Program-made: the position numbers and the translations under genes
From: Amaranthus tricolor
Lineage: Eukaryota > Streptophyta > Magnoliopsida > Caryophyllales > Amaranthaceae
NCBI RefSeq assembly: GCF_026212465.1
Contig: NC_080050.1
Span: forward strand, 4,498,144 to 4,562,143
Direction: 5' to 3'
Length of the DNA stretch: 64,000 nucleotides
Notes under the pieces: model-generated
Databases searched by the model: none
Told to the model about the DNA's origin: nothing
What the model saw: only the letters and a program-made list of their open reading frames with translations
Shown: piece after piece, positions 32,732-44,600 of the stretch
Layout: the number at the start of each line of letters is the position of its first letter
Numbering within the stretch: the first letter of the stretch is position 1

Positions 32732-33594
32732 GCCCAAATCTAAAAGAAGTTCTATAATTCCACAATGAAGCCTACGCGGCTGCACCTCGTCTTTCCTAGT
32801 ATTATAGAACTATGTAATACAGAATTTAACTACAACAATGTAAGTTTTGAGAAATAAGACAGAATTTGACATAATAATCTGTAAAAAAAAGTACAAATAG
32901 CTATTTGTATTCTTATCATCTGGATATCCTATTTCTTTCATTGGTATTGCACTTGGTATTCAACAAGTGATTCTAGCATCAAACTTATGTTCATGTGTTC
33001 TTTTGAAATGAAGAATGATACGAAGAAGTATTTGTTACTACAATCAGCATATTTGCAAATGCAATGGATCCTCTACAACATAGCAACAAGCTACTTTGAT
33101 ACATAATCAACTTAGCTATATATAGTAATACATAAATCACAAGCAGAAAAGGCGGAACAAAGCATTTCGAGTTCTAAGCATCACACGAACGTTTTGCAAT
33201 ATGTAACAGCATACTTTGCTGAAAGGGAAAATAGATGGAGACAAGACGTTTCTGTAGTAAGGCAGCAACTAAATTAGAGATTCTATTCAATACTCAATAG
33301 TTCCAATGTTGAATAGCTCAAGTAATGCTAAAACTACACGAAAGACCTTGATACATGGGACAGGTTTGAAAACAATGGACCCAAAGCAATCCAAACTTCT
33401 CAAGGTATGCGGCTTGTGGAGAAAAACATGATGGAAAAATGACCCTGTACTTAGAAAATTCTAGTTGTGTTCGGTCACTCACAGCTAAGTTTTCTCCACT
33501 TGGTTACCGGAAATTACAGTAATTTGGGAAGTATCATTTGAGGAATGAAAATTTTAACACTAGGAAGTTATGCCTCGGTTCAGAATGGGATAAA

Positions 33595-36500
33595 CTACAG
33601 TGTCAGATCTTTAGGATCTTCAATAATTTGTGATAGAGTTTGCAAGAAAGCAGCAAGATCAGCACCATATATAACTCGATGATCAGCAGTAACATTAACC
33701 TGCATCTGGTTTTTCATGCCTATCCGACCATCTTTACTGGCAACAACAGAAGGTTGAGATGCACCAACAGCCATAATTGCTCCCTGGAACAGTAAATTCA
33801 ATTGGATTTACCATTTCAGCTTCCAATGTTACTATTTTGAAAATGAACAAAGAAAAGTAAAAGAGCTTACAGTTCCAGGTGGAAGAATAGCATCGAAGCG
33901 GTCCACGCCAAACATTCCAAGGTTAGATAGAGTAAAAGTACCTCGAAAAATCAACAACATTACAATAAGAAAACATCTCAAGAACATAAGGTTATATTCT
34001 CAAAAGATTGGAAAATCAGGATAACTTTTGCACACATAAAACATATTTACAGACAAAGAAGCTTTGAGTTGGAACTGGAAAGACCAAGAAGCCTACACTA
34101 AACCACCATCTTCAACATCTCCTTAGTGTAAACATGTACCCTTAAAATGAAAAAAATTAATCCATCCCCACCCTTTCCTTAATCTTTCTCATGCTCCAAA
34201 GTCCAACCATTATATTCTCTTTGTCACCATCCCATTCCTTTGTCTCCACCCCCTTTCCTTCATCTTTCTCATGCTCCTACCATTATATTCTCCTTGTCAC
34301 CATTCTATTCCTTTGTCTTCACCTCTATTCAACTACATTTTAAGTCAACCTTTATCTAACCCCCTTATTACGTTACTCCCTTTCCAAGCATACCCCAATT
34401 GTATTTTAAATACAGCACAAACCAGAAAGATAATTCAATGTTATGCATTTTTTTAACTAAAAAGCTGATAACATTGACGAACCCATTCGAAATAAGGGAA
34501 ATCATAATGATGGATTAGTTATAGCACTGTTTGTAATTTTGTATTTTTTTCAAAGCTAATTTAAATAGTTCTTCCTAAAAGGGGTTGTTCTCTGCAGCTC
34601 TTAGACCTCATATACAGCAACTATACATCATAGTCCAACAGTTTAACAATCATTTGACATGAATCTGCTTTTGAGAAGGGTGTCGGAATTTTTCTTTCCA
34701 GATTTGGTTCAGTTATTATTTTTAGTTCCTTCTTATCCCAAAGACGTCCATTTATAATTTTTAGATCTCTCTAGTCCCAAAGATGCCCATATAATTTTTA
34801 GCCCTCTCTTATGATTATAACTTTTAGTACCTCACAAAGTTCGTATGCATACAGATACCACAATATCACTCATAGAAAGCACAATGTCCTTGGTTTAAGG
34901 CTTAATTTCTCATAATTCCAATTTAACCCAAACTTGCATGGTAAATTTCCAAGTAACTTTCTACTATGAAAGTGCATAAAACCATAGAATACCAAAGCAA
35001 TTCCTAGGTTGAAAAATAAAGTGACCTATCAGATTACCAAAGTAGTGTATATAGCTTTCAAATAATTTCCATTTCGGAACACCTTTCCCCTGTAGCTTTC
35101 ATAGATTTTCCAACTGGTAACCAAGACTTTCTAAATCTCATAAAAATAAAAGCATTGTCACAACTCACAAAACAGTTATGTGAAATGTTATAGATCGTCA
35201 ATAAGGTTTCCAGTGTCGTGTTGTAGAAGTATTAATTCAAGGTTGGGAAACTACTGCACCAATGCACTAGTATGATAAAGTACCTGTATTATATTCTTGA
35301 GGTTGTAACTGCTTGGAACGAGCCTTATCAACTAACTCCTTCCATTTTCTTGAAAGCGTATAAATGTCAACCTACAACCAAATTCCACAAATATAATGAG
35401 ACCCTTTAATATTTCAAAAGCAACAAAATCAGCAATAGAAAAAAGATATACAACTAACCTTATCAGCATCTTGGAGAACTGGTGTAAGTAAACCACCATC
35501 CATAGCCACAGCAACAGCAATATTGATATGACTATTATAAGTAAAACTTTTTCCATCTCTACAGCTTGAATTCACCACTGGATGCTTAACCAATGCCAAA
35601 GCTGTTGCTTTAGCTAACAATGCCGTCATGGTCACCCCCTTTGACTTAACCTAAGCATTATTTAAGTCATAAACATGTCAATGAATTGTTCACTCCACAT
35701 TCATTATGAATCAATTTTAAAACATTACCAATCACCAAATACTTGACACACAAACACCTTCCATTACTCAAACAATCCTTTCTTCTATAAAAGTTGAAAC
35801 AACAAACATATAAACAAAACAATTTTTCCACTGATCAACAAAGCCCCTACTTATAGGTTATAACATCTAACAAAAAAGGCACAACCAGTTATTTCTAGAC
35901 TAAAACTCTTGGTTTAAAGCATCAAAACAACTTCTATAGCAATAAGTAATTACAACAATGTCAAAAACTTGATCCAAAGATGAGGCCCTCGGCACCAAGA
36001 ACCAGAGAAAAAAGATGAATAAAAACATAAGATCGTCTACAAAAAACTATAGCATTCAATATATATCAAATTAATCAATATAATATCTCTAAATTAAAAT
36101 CAACATAAACACGAATATAGTTGTTAATTTGTTATACTAATCAGTCGAATTAATCATTTTCAGTTAAAATTTCAAATTTCAGACCTCACCTTCTTGTACA
36201 AAGCATCAAGAGCATCAGTAGTAATTGTATACCCAACCCTAAAAGTTGGAACACCAAGACTCTCCACCATATTCCTACTCACAGCACCCTGCATTGTCGA
36301 AAATGGCACCGTTTTACCTAACTCCACCATCGGAGAAACCGCGGCATCCTTCGAAACAACAGCCTCCCCCTTCACCTCAACCAGTGCCTGCGCTGCAGCG
36401 GCCGCCTCAACATCCTTAGCAACAATCCTCCCTTGTGGTCCACTCCCGACCACATTTGTCAAATCAACTCCTAATTCCTTCCCTAATTTCTTCGCATATG

Positions 36501-37053
36501 GCGACGCTACCACTCTCTTCCCTCCTTCTGACGCTGGATGAGTCGAAACATTCAGGCTCGCTTCCTTCACTACCGGAGAAGCCACAATTTCCTTCTTCTC
36601 CGCCACCGGAGCTCCGGAACTCGGATCCGAACCTGATTTCGACGCAGAAGGTTTTGATTTCAACGATTTCGCAATGGCATCCGCAATTTCAGCTTCGGAT
36701 TCAGCTAAAAGAGCAATCGCGGATCCTACCGGAGCAACATTACCTTCTTCAACAATGATTTTCGCAAGATAACCATCATAAAATGTTTCAACATCCATAT
36801 CAGCTTTATCGGATTCAACAACAACAACCGAATCTCCTTTAGAAAGCTTTTCGCCTTCGGATTTGATCCAAGAAACGATTTTACCTTCCGTCATGGTTGA
36901 TGAAAGTGCCGGCATGAAAATTTCTCGGATTTTAGCCTGGATTTGGGAGGGTGATCGAGTGGTGAGGAGGTGAGGGGGGAATTGTAGTGTAAGGCGAAGA
37001 GAAGAGGGTGACGAAAGGAATGGTGTGGGTTTGAGGTTTAAGAGATTCGCCAT
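33595..37053 (-). CDS. Plastidial pyruvate dehydrogenase E2, dihydrolipoyl acetyltransferase (467 aa, five exons)
   Basis: The E2 core of the chloroplast pyruvate dehydrogenase complex, transferring acetyl groups from lipoyl-lysine to CoA to supply acetyl-CoA for fatty-acid synthesis. Exons (minus): 37053-36190, 35650-35459, 35371-35284, 33941-33871, 33783-33595. All junctions are GT-AG and keep frame. Start ATG 37053 (MANLLNLKPTPFLSS) gives a Ser/Leu-rich plastid transit peptide; an in-frame ATG at 37221 would add 56 residues. Lipoyl domain: IREIFMPALSSTMTEGKIVSW with the lipoylated Lys in VESDKADMDVET. E1/E3-binding domain: VVASPYAKKLGKELGVDLTNV and GPQGRI. Catalytic domain: VPFSTMQGAVSRNM, FRVGYTITTDALDALYKK, and the acyltransferase motif NVTADHRVIYGADLAAFL with active His and Asp. 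Closest in wording to Arabidopsis At3g25860 (LTA2/PLE2), and usual length. Confidence 0.95.
33942..35283 (-). other. Intron 3 of the plastid E2 gene (1342 bp), with a tandem duplication
   Basis: Donor ACAG|GTACTT and acceptor TCGAG|GTACTT flank the intron. Within it, 34168-34250 and 34246-34325 are two tandem copies of an approximately 80-bp pyrimidine-rich segment (CCTTTCCTTMATCTTTCTCA, CCATTATATTCTCYTTGTCA). The other introns are 36189-35651, 35458-35372 and 33870-33784. Confidence 0.75.
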
Positions 37054-37224
37054 TGTTGAAAGCTTTGAAATTATGTGACTGTGTATGATGGGAGAAATAG
37101 AAAGAAGTGTTGTGTTTGGTGTGATAGAGTAGAGAAGCCTCGAGTGCATCGAAAGCTGGCGGAGGGAGTTCAACAACTTAACTACCTGCTTCACTGCGTG
37201 TGACTTGGACGTTAATAACATTTT

Positions 37225-38230
37225 AATTCAATCTTTAATATCTCATTATATATAATAAAAAATTAAAAAAATTTAATATTAATAATTTTTATAATGAAGC
37301 AAATTAAACAATATCTCATTTGACTATGTTTTAACCTATAGATTAAAAACTAAATAACTAATCGTAAATTAAGAGTTATGAATGAAGTGTTATTTTTGTT
37401 ATATTGCAACTAATTTAAAACTGAAGAAGTATTTTTATTATCTTTGTTTCGAAATATACTTGAAGTATTTTTATTTTTACCTTTTCATTTTATATACTTG
37501 AATTTGATTTTGATTTTTTCGGTCGAAATCCAAATTAAAATTTTCATAATCCAAATTCAATCAAATCGATTTATATGTCAAATTCAAATTGAGCCGATTT
37601 TACCGAATTCGATCAAATTACACAAAATTGATTGATTTACACCAAATTGGCTAATTGGCATTAAAACTACTTGTTTGCACCAATTTTTTTTAAATATATT
37701 TCAATATAATTGTGCTATTAATGTATGCAATAACTATACTAAAAATTTTACACTTTCCTATTTTATCGATAATTGTAACTTCACACTAATAAAAATACCA
37801 CTAAGTTATATTTTTGTTTAAGACGTTTTTGTCTCAACTTCTTAGACGTGCAATGTATAAGCCCTAACATCTTGCTCAAATTCGGTATTTGTTGTTTTTC
37901 GTTTACAAAACCTCAAAGTCAAATCCAAATCGAATGCCGAAATAAAATTAAAGTTCAATCTAAATTAAACCAAACAAAAAAATAGTCAAATCGAATTACT
38001 TATTTGATTTGGTTTGGTTTGGTATTTAGTTTTTCACCAAATTACTTATACCCCTGCATATAAGTAATAATATGAACAAGATTATGTAAATATCATTATG
38101 TTGCATCATTTAAATCATGATTTTATTATAATTTAGCAAATAAGATTTATTCAATTATTCATGCATAATTATCATATAACATTATAAGCTTTTATAATAT
38201 ATTTTGTTTTCATACGCCTACTATAATATT
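37225..38230. other. Gene-free AT-rich stretch upstream of the E2 gene
   Basis: Contains words such as AAATCGAATTCGATCAAAT and TTTGGTTTGGTTTGGTATTT that recall transposon arms, but I cannot pair two ends. Promoter elements for the E2 gene cannot be singled out. Confidence 0.4.
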
Positions 38231-38240
38231 ACAATTTTTA

Positions 38241-39273
38241 GGGAAATTTGCAAAGAAACACCTTTTAAAACCACTTTTTTGTAAAGAAACACCTTTTATA
38301 ATTTTTTTTGTAAAAAACACCTTTTAAGAGACTTTTTTAAAAAAAAAACACCTTAAATCAGTTTCCGGTGACTTTTGTCAACTTTCCGGCGTTGACTATG
38401 CCAGTCAACGCCGGAAAGTTGACCAAAGTCACTGGAAACTGATTTAAGGTGTTTTTTTTAAAAAAAAGTCTCTTAAAAGGTGTTTTTTTACAAAAAAAAT
38501 TATAAAAGGTGTTTCTTTACAAAAAAGGGTTTTAAAAGGTGTTTCTTTGCAAATTTCCCTAATTATTATTATTATTAATTTTTTTTAAAATTTTTTTTTA
38601 AATTTTTTTTTATATAATAATAAAAATAAATTTTTTTTAAAAAAAATAATATTAATAATAAGAATAAAAATAAAAATAAAAATAAAAATTTTAAAAAAAG
38701 TTAAAAAAAATTTAAAAAAATTAATAATAATAATAATAATAATAAATATTATTATTCTTATTTTATATTTTTTTATACTTTTTATTTTTTTTATTATTAA
38801 TAAATTTTTAAAATTTTTTTTTTTTAAAATTTTTGTTTTTATTTTTATTTTTATTTTTATTATTAATATTATTTTTTTAAAAAAAATTTATTTTTATTAT
38901 TATATAAAAAAAATAAAAAAAATTTTAAAAAAACTAATAATAATAATAATAAGGGAAATTTGCAAAGAAACACCTTTTAAAACTCTTTTTTGTAAAGAAA
39001 CACCTTTTATAATTTTTTTTGTAAAAAAACACCTTTTAAAAGACTTTTTTTAAAAAAAAAACACCTTAAATCAGTTTCCGGTGACTTTTGTCAACTTTCC
39101 GGCGTTGACTGGCATAGTCAACACCGGAAAGTTGACAAAAGTCACCGGAAACTGATTTAAGGTGTCTTTTTTTAAAAAAAGTCTCTTAAAAGGTGTTTTT
39201 TTACAAAAAAAATTATAAAAGGTGTTTCTTTGCAAAAAAGGGGTTTTAAAAGGTGTTTTTTTGCAAATTTCCC
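38241..39273. mobile_element. Composite palindromic element: two hairpin MITEs as ends of a larger palindrome, 9-bp target duplication
   Basis: Both outer parts (about 38241-38559 and 38953-39273) are hairpins of the GGGAAATTTGC family, each internally palindromic around CAGTTTCCGGTGACTTTTGT...ACTG. The AT-rich middle (38560-38952) is itself an inverted repeat centred near 38750. CAATTTTTA occurs exactly at 38232-38240 and 39274-39282, immediately outside the first GGG and last CCC, so the whole 1033 bp was inserted as one unit. The 9-bp duplication suggests Mutator-type transposition. No coding capacity. Confidence 0.8.
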
Positions 39274-39963
39274 CAATTTTTATTATAACTTTGCAAAATA
39301 AATCCTTAGATAATTACGAGAATAATGCATGTTAAATTGACCATTATTCTTCAGAGTTTATTATTTAGGTATAATTTTGCTGTCATAAAATCTTTAGAAT
39401 ACCCGATCTTTTTTTTGAAATGCACTTGAAAATATGTATTGATTTGGACAATAATTACATATCAAAAAGCTCTCATAATAATGTGATAATACATGTTAAA
39501 CGACCGTAATGCATGTTAAATTGACAATTAATTGACACATAATTATGTGATAACGAGTGACAAAATGACATTTGACAAAGCTCTCATAAGCAACCATTTA
39601 TCATCTTAAAACAAAGTTATTAAATTGTATAGTACGATAACTTATTGATTTGTAGTTGGAGCTTTTTTCATTGCATCTTCATTTCATTGTTGAACTTGGT
39701 TACATTTACTTTCTGCATAATTTTCAAGCATCAAGTTTCAATATCTATAAATATATTTCATAAAAAAGTATACAAAGTATGCCTTTTTAGCAAATGGTTG
39801 TTAGATGAAGTTGTTGACTAGTTTGAAAGTGGATATATTGGCTGATAAACTAATTGTTAAGTCAGTTGTTTAAACAAATTTTTACAAAAATGTTTGGTAA
39901 AAATTACTTGCTGATTGTTGGCTGTCATAGAAAAGTATGTTTAAAGCCAAATACCAATAACAA

Positions 39964-40462
39964 GGGTGTTTGGTTCATGTCTTTTTGTTTAAATTTTAAG
40001 TTGGCTTTTGGCTTTTGGCTTTTGGCTTTTGATCTGTTGATTGATAAAACAACCCAAAAAAATGTTTGGTAAATAGCTTTAAGCCAAAATTAAAAGCTAC
40101 CCCGATTAGTTTTTTAGTTGACTTTTGGCTTATTGACCCACTTTTTCTTTAATAAACAACCAAAAATCAATACTTAAATTTACCAAACAACTGATTTTTT
40201 CTACTAGCTTAAAAGCCAAGAAAACAGCTAATATTTCCAGCTCTTCAAAAATGCAAACTCAAAAAACAACAACCAATCGCTAAACACCCCAAAAAGCTAC
40301 TAAGAGTAGCATTTTAATTTTAGTCTTAAAGCTAGCTTTTTAAATAGCTTTTCAGTTGGCCATTAGCAAACACTTTTTCTTTTTTCTTTTTTTGGCTATT
40401 TGTCCAACTATAAAACCAAAATTCACATGTCAATAAAAAAGCTAATTACAAAACACCCACAT
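39964..40462. mobile_element. Probable MITE with GGTGTTTGGT ends
   Basis: The left end GGGTGTTTGGTTCATG and the complement of the right end (GGGTGTTTTGTAATTAGC) match in part, and internal AAAAGCCAAAA/TTTTGGCTTTT words repeat on both strands. A similar arrangement lies at 51715-51955. A target duplication is not clear. Confidence 0.4.
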
Positions 40463-40622
40463 AGCTTAACAATTTCCGATACTTACTAACAACGTCCACA
40501 CATAAATTGGCTATTGACTCGAACTATATACAAATCGATCCATACTTTTCTTTAGTTTCTTGTGTCAAATTTAAAAGGACGGAAGAACTAACCTGCAAGG
40601 AGCAAACCAAGTTGGTCAAGGC

Positions 40623-41541
40623 AAAAGGTGTTCAACGAACCGGGTCGAAGCGGGTCAGGTCATGTCAAATGTTAAACGTAGGGCTGAACAAAGTTTGGTC
40701 TAAACCGTAAATCAAACCGGAATTTTAGTATTTGGTCTGGTCTACGGTTTAAATGGTCTGGTCTAGTTTTTTTTCAAATTAAATTACGGTTTACGATCTG
40801 GTCTTGATTTTTTTATTTTTCAGACCAGACCGGACCGCAAACCGTACTATGGTCAAAAAACATAATTTTTTATTTAAAAAATTAAGTTGCTACCTAGATA
40901 TTTTAAGATGTAGTTATTTTTATATAGCAATATATACTTGAATGATGTTGATGTTATCAACTAATTACAAATTATTATATTTATTAATTGTAGATGTGAA
41001 ATATTTGCATAAATACATGTATTAATTTGGATGAAAATATAAAAAAAAATCGTAGACCAGACCAGACCGGACCATTGTAAAACGGTTTGGTCCGGTCTGG
41101 TCTGGTGTTTTAAACGGTCTGGTCCGGTTTGAAAAAATTTCAGACCGAAATTTCTGGTTTGGTCTGATTTAAGTGTCAGACCAGACCAAACCCGACCATG
41201 TTCACCTCTAGTTAAACGGGCCGGGGCGGGTCAAAATCAGTTTAAATACGACCCACTTTGACCCGTTTTCTAAAAGTTTATAAACTAGTGTTTTTATTAT
41301 ATTTTATAGCCCATTGGGCTAATTCAACTATGCATATAATAATATCATATAAAAATATAAAAAAAATGGTAAAATAATTTTTACAACCAATTCCTATAAT
41401 TATCCGACCGATCCGACCTGACCCTCTACACAAAGGCCTATTAATGACCCCACCTGTTATCAACCCAACCCGCTAATGACCCGTTAAAATATAACCCGAT
41501 CTTTATCCCGTTGAATCGACCCGTCCCGTTAAACACCTCTT
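40623..41541. mobile_element. Outer hAT-type MITE with perfect 8-bp target duplication, carrying a nested MITE
   Basis: GTCAAGGC is present at 40615-40622 and 41542-41549. The termini AAAAGGTGTTCAACGAACCG and the complement of the right end (AAGAGGTGTTTAACGGGACG) match at most positions. The interior is rich in CGGGTC/GACCCG words. Removing the inner element and one copy of its duplication leaves about 379 bp. The eight-base duplication and AGGTGTT ends indicate the hAT superfamily. Confidence 0.8.
40679..41210. mobile_element. Inner hAT-type MITE with perfect 8-bp target duplication
   Basis: GTTAAACG lies at 40671-40678 and 41211-41218. The termini are TAGGGCTGAACA and the complement of TGTTCACCTCTA. 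The arms hold inverted repeats of GGTCTGGTC/GACCAGACC. It inserted into the outer MITE, so it is the younger of the two. 532 bp, non-coding. Confidence 0.85.
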
Positions 41542-41646
41542 GTCAAGGCTCAATACTTTTGAGTCCAAGCTCTCATTAACCAAACCTGTCTCAACAGCAA
41601 ATCCAATCTTAATCCGAGCGAACAATTGAATTGGTGAATTGATAAA

Positions 41647-44600
41647 ATGTTGCTAACTGCATCAACCATCTTACACAAACCCATCATCTTTTTCCCCCAA
41701 AATCACAAATGTAAATTCACAAAACCACCAATAACATTCTCAGTTTCCTCTAGTATTCAAAAAATTGATGAACATATTTCTTCAGTTCCTGAAAACCCAA
41801 TTGGGAGAACAAAAACTAAGGAAAGGGTTTTCTTTTTGGATGTAAATCCTATTTGTTACAAAGGAAATACTCCTAGTTTGCACTCTTTTGCCCATTGGAT
41901 TTCTCTATTTTTGTCTGAAGTTAGCCTTCATCATCCTGTCATTGCTGTAATTTCTTCTCTCTTTTTCCCTTTTTTGTTGGTGAATTATTGAATTGTATTG
42001 ATTTTGAAATGATATGATTGTTTATTTTATCTTATTTGTTTTTCAATTTTAGTTTGTGGGGGTTTTCCGGTTTCATACTTCTATAGTTCTATGTAACTAA
42101 AAGATGATTTCTGAAACATGCACAAAAACAGTACTAAACCTGTTTGTGAGTTGGGTTTAGTGGTCAATTTAGAGTTGAATTTCTGTATTTTTCAATCCAA
42201 TTTTTGGATATCATGCGGAAAATTCGGCTTATATTTAAATATTTATGTCACTATAATCTAATGAAACTGTCATATGCGTTTCGGGATTGAATGTATTAAT
42301 AGTTCGTGGCCTTGTGGGCCTCATTTTATGACTGTATTCTATGATGTGCTTAATACTAGTCACAAGTTATTATGTATAGCTGTTGTGGTTTCTAAGTTAT
42401 ACGTATTTGTTTTATCCTGTCATCCCATTATCAGAGAAAATCAAAGGTGAAAACATTAAGGGTCATCACTTTAGGGAATACACGTATTAATTTAGAAGAT
42501 CTAATCGCTCTCGTTCTCTAGATTATCTCTCGTGCAGTGGAATCAGGGTCTTTTATTTGTTCTTCTAATTCAACATAATCGATCTTGTATTTAGTAATGG
42601 TTTTCACCATTGATTTGTCCCAACATTCTTTTCCAATTTTAGTTTGTGGGTTATATTTAAATTTCATACTTGTATGTAAGTAATTTTAGTAAAGATGATT
42701 TCAGAAACATGAACAGATAGGGCACTGAACCTGCTTGTGATATGGGTTTAACAACTAATTTAGAGTTGAATTTCTAATTTTTATTTAGCTTTTGAATCCC
42801 ATGTGGGAAATTAGGTAGCTTTTGTGTTGTTGCATACTTTTCTTAAATGAATTTAATTATAGTTGAAATGATAGTGCTTGATTATGGTTTCTGAGAATTC
42901 AATAGTCTAACTTAGAACAAGATGGGTAGTCTTTAACTCTATTAGTAATGGACAATGGTCATAATCTTCAAATCCATGGCTCATGTAGTGTTGTTGTGCT
43001 GGTAACAATTGCTCTTCAAGGTGATGTTGGAACTTGGAACTAGGAAGTATTGAGTATTGACTAATGCTTTATTCACTTTGACATATTTCCGGGATAATAT
43101 TCATCATGTGGAACCGGGTATTTCAGAATCTTATTGAAGTGTGCTTCAAGAAATCAAGGTGTCCTTAATTTGAGGACGGGAACCATTTCTCGTTTTAGTT
43201 CGATTTTACTGATGCACCTTATTCTTTTATAGAGTAGGTTTGGACTTCGAAGGCCTATCTAGAAGTGTAAGAAAAACAATAGCATTATGCCAATTGGTTG
43301 CCTTGTAATCTTGTTAAGCCAATATACTATTTAATACATGTTAGGATTAGAGGTGACTTGATTCACCAAGTAATTAGGACTTAATTAAAGCAATTGATTA
43401 AGTGTGTTAGTATGGTAAGAGAAGGGTCATGTGCTTGCTTGGCATTGGTTAGAGGGGGAATAATCTAAGTACCAATGATTGAGCAATCATTGGTTGGTGT
43501 AAACCTTGGAGAGCAAGGCAAGAAATCAGACTAGGAGAAGTGTAGGTTGGAAAGAGGGAATATAGGGGACCATTGGACACGTTGATCATGCAAGCTGACC
43601 AACCAGAAGGTGCCTGGCAGCAAGTGCTCGAACGAGCTTCTGCGTGTTTCTGTTACGTTGGCTGTTTTTGTGGTGTCTTTCCTATGCCTCTGCCTATGCT
43701 TTCCTATAAATACCACTCTCCTAGGTCATTGTTAGTCTACTAAAGTCTCATTGTAAAGCTATTCCCCTCATTAGCTCCTCTCTTCCCCATTAAATCTCCA
43801 TTTGTAGAATTTTTGTTACGTTGGCTGTATTATTTCTCATTTAAAAGTTTTCCATTTGACTCTGTTTTTTCTTTGAATTTTGAACACTTCGGAAGAAAAT
43901 TACCAGTTACGAAAACAAGAACACACTGTTCTTGCTTAGCACCATGTTATTTTTGTTGAGATTAACGGTGTGACTCGAGTGCACCATTCAAGTGTGCGTT
44001 CATGTGTGACTCATGGGATGGATCCTATGAGGATGTCTAATGGGTGAATTAAGTTAGTGACTTAATGTGTGTGATTGATTGTGGTGTTTAAGTTCGTGGT
44101 TTAATTCTTTGAAGTTATGAGGGAATTTTGAAAGTATGTAATTTAAGCATGTGAATTATGGAGTGTGATGAATGATTCTTAATGAGGATTTGAAAAGTTT
44201 CTGATGTTACACACGATGCCTTGAACGAGGCATCCAAGTAGGGTATGTTGCCTTGAACGAGCATAAAAAGCAGTGCAATACAGTAGGTTCTGACGTCTCA
44301 TGCTCAAACAAGCAGTTCGTGAGGAGAAGTCAGTAGCTGCCATCTGATACCCGCTTGAACGAGCAGCCTGGTGGCTCGAACGAGCGGCTCTGCTGCTGAG
44401 CCTAGGATGCTGTTTTTGACGTTCTGTTTTCATGAGGAGCAGTTTATTATGTCTTTAATCTATTGTATTAAGTATGTATTATAATTAAATGCAATTAGCT
44501 CTATAAATAGGGAGCTTAAGTGATCATCCAAACACATCAAACACAAACCCCAAGCCTAAACACATAGCCTTTGCATTCTTTTACATCATTTGTAATACTT

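Noticed and set aside
37054..37221. 56-residue N-terminal extension of the plastid E2 from ATG 37221
   Set aside because: MANLLNLKPTPFLSS at 37053 already gives a normal plastid transit peptide and family length. The upstream ATG cannot be excluded without transcripts.
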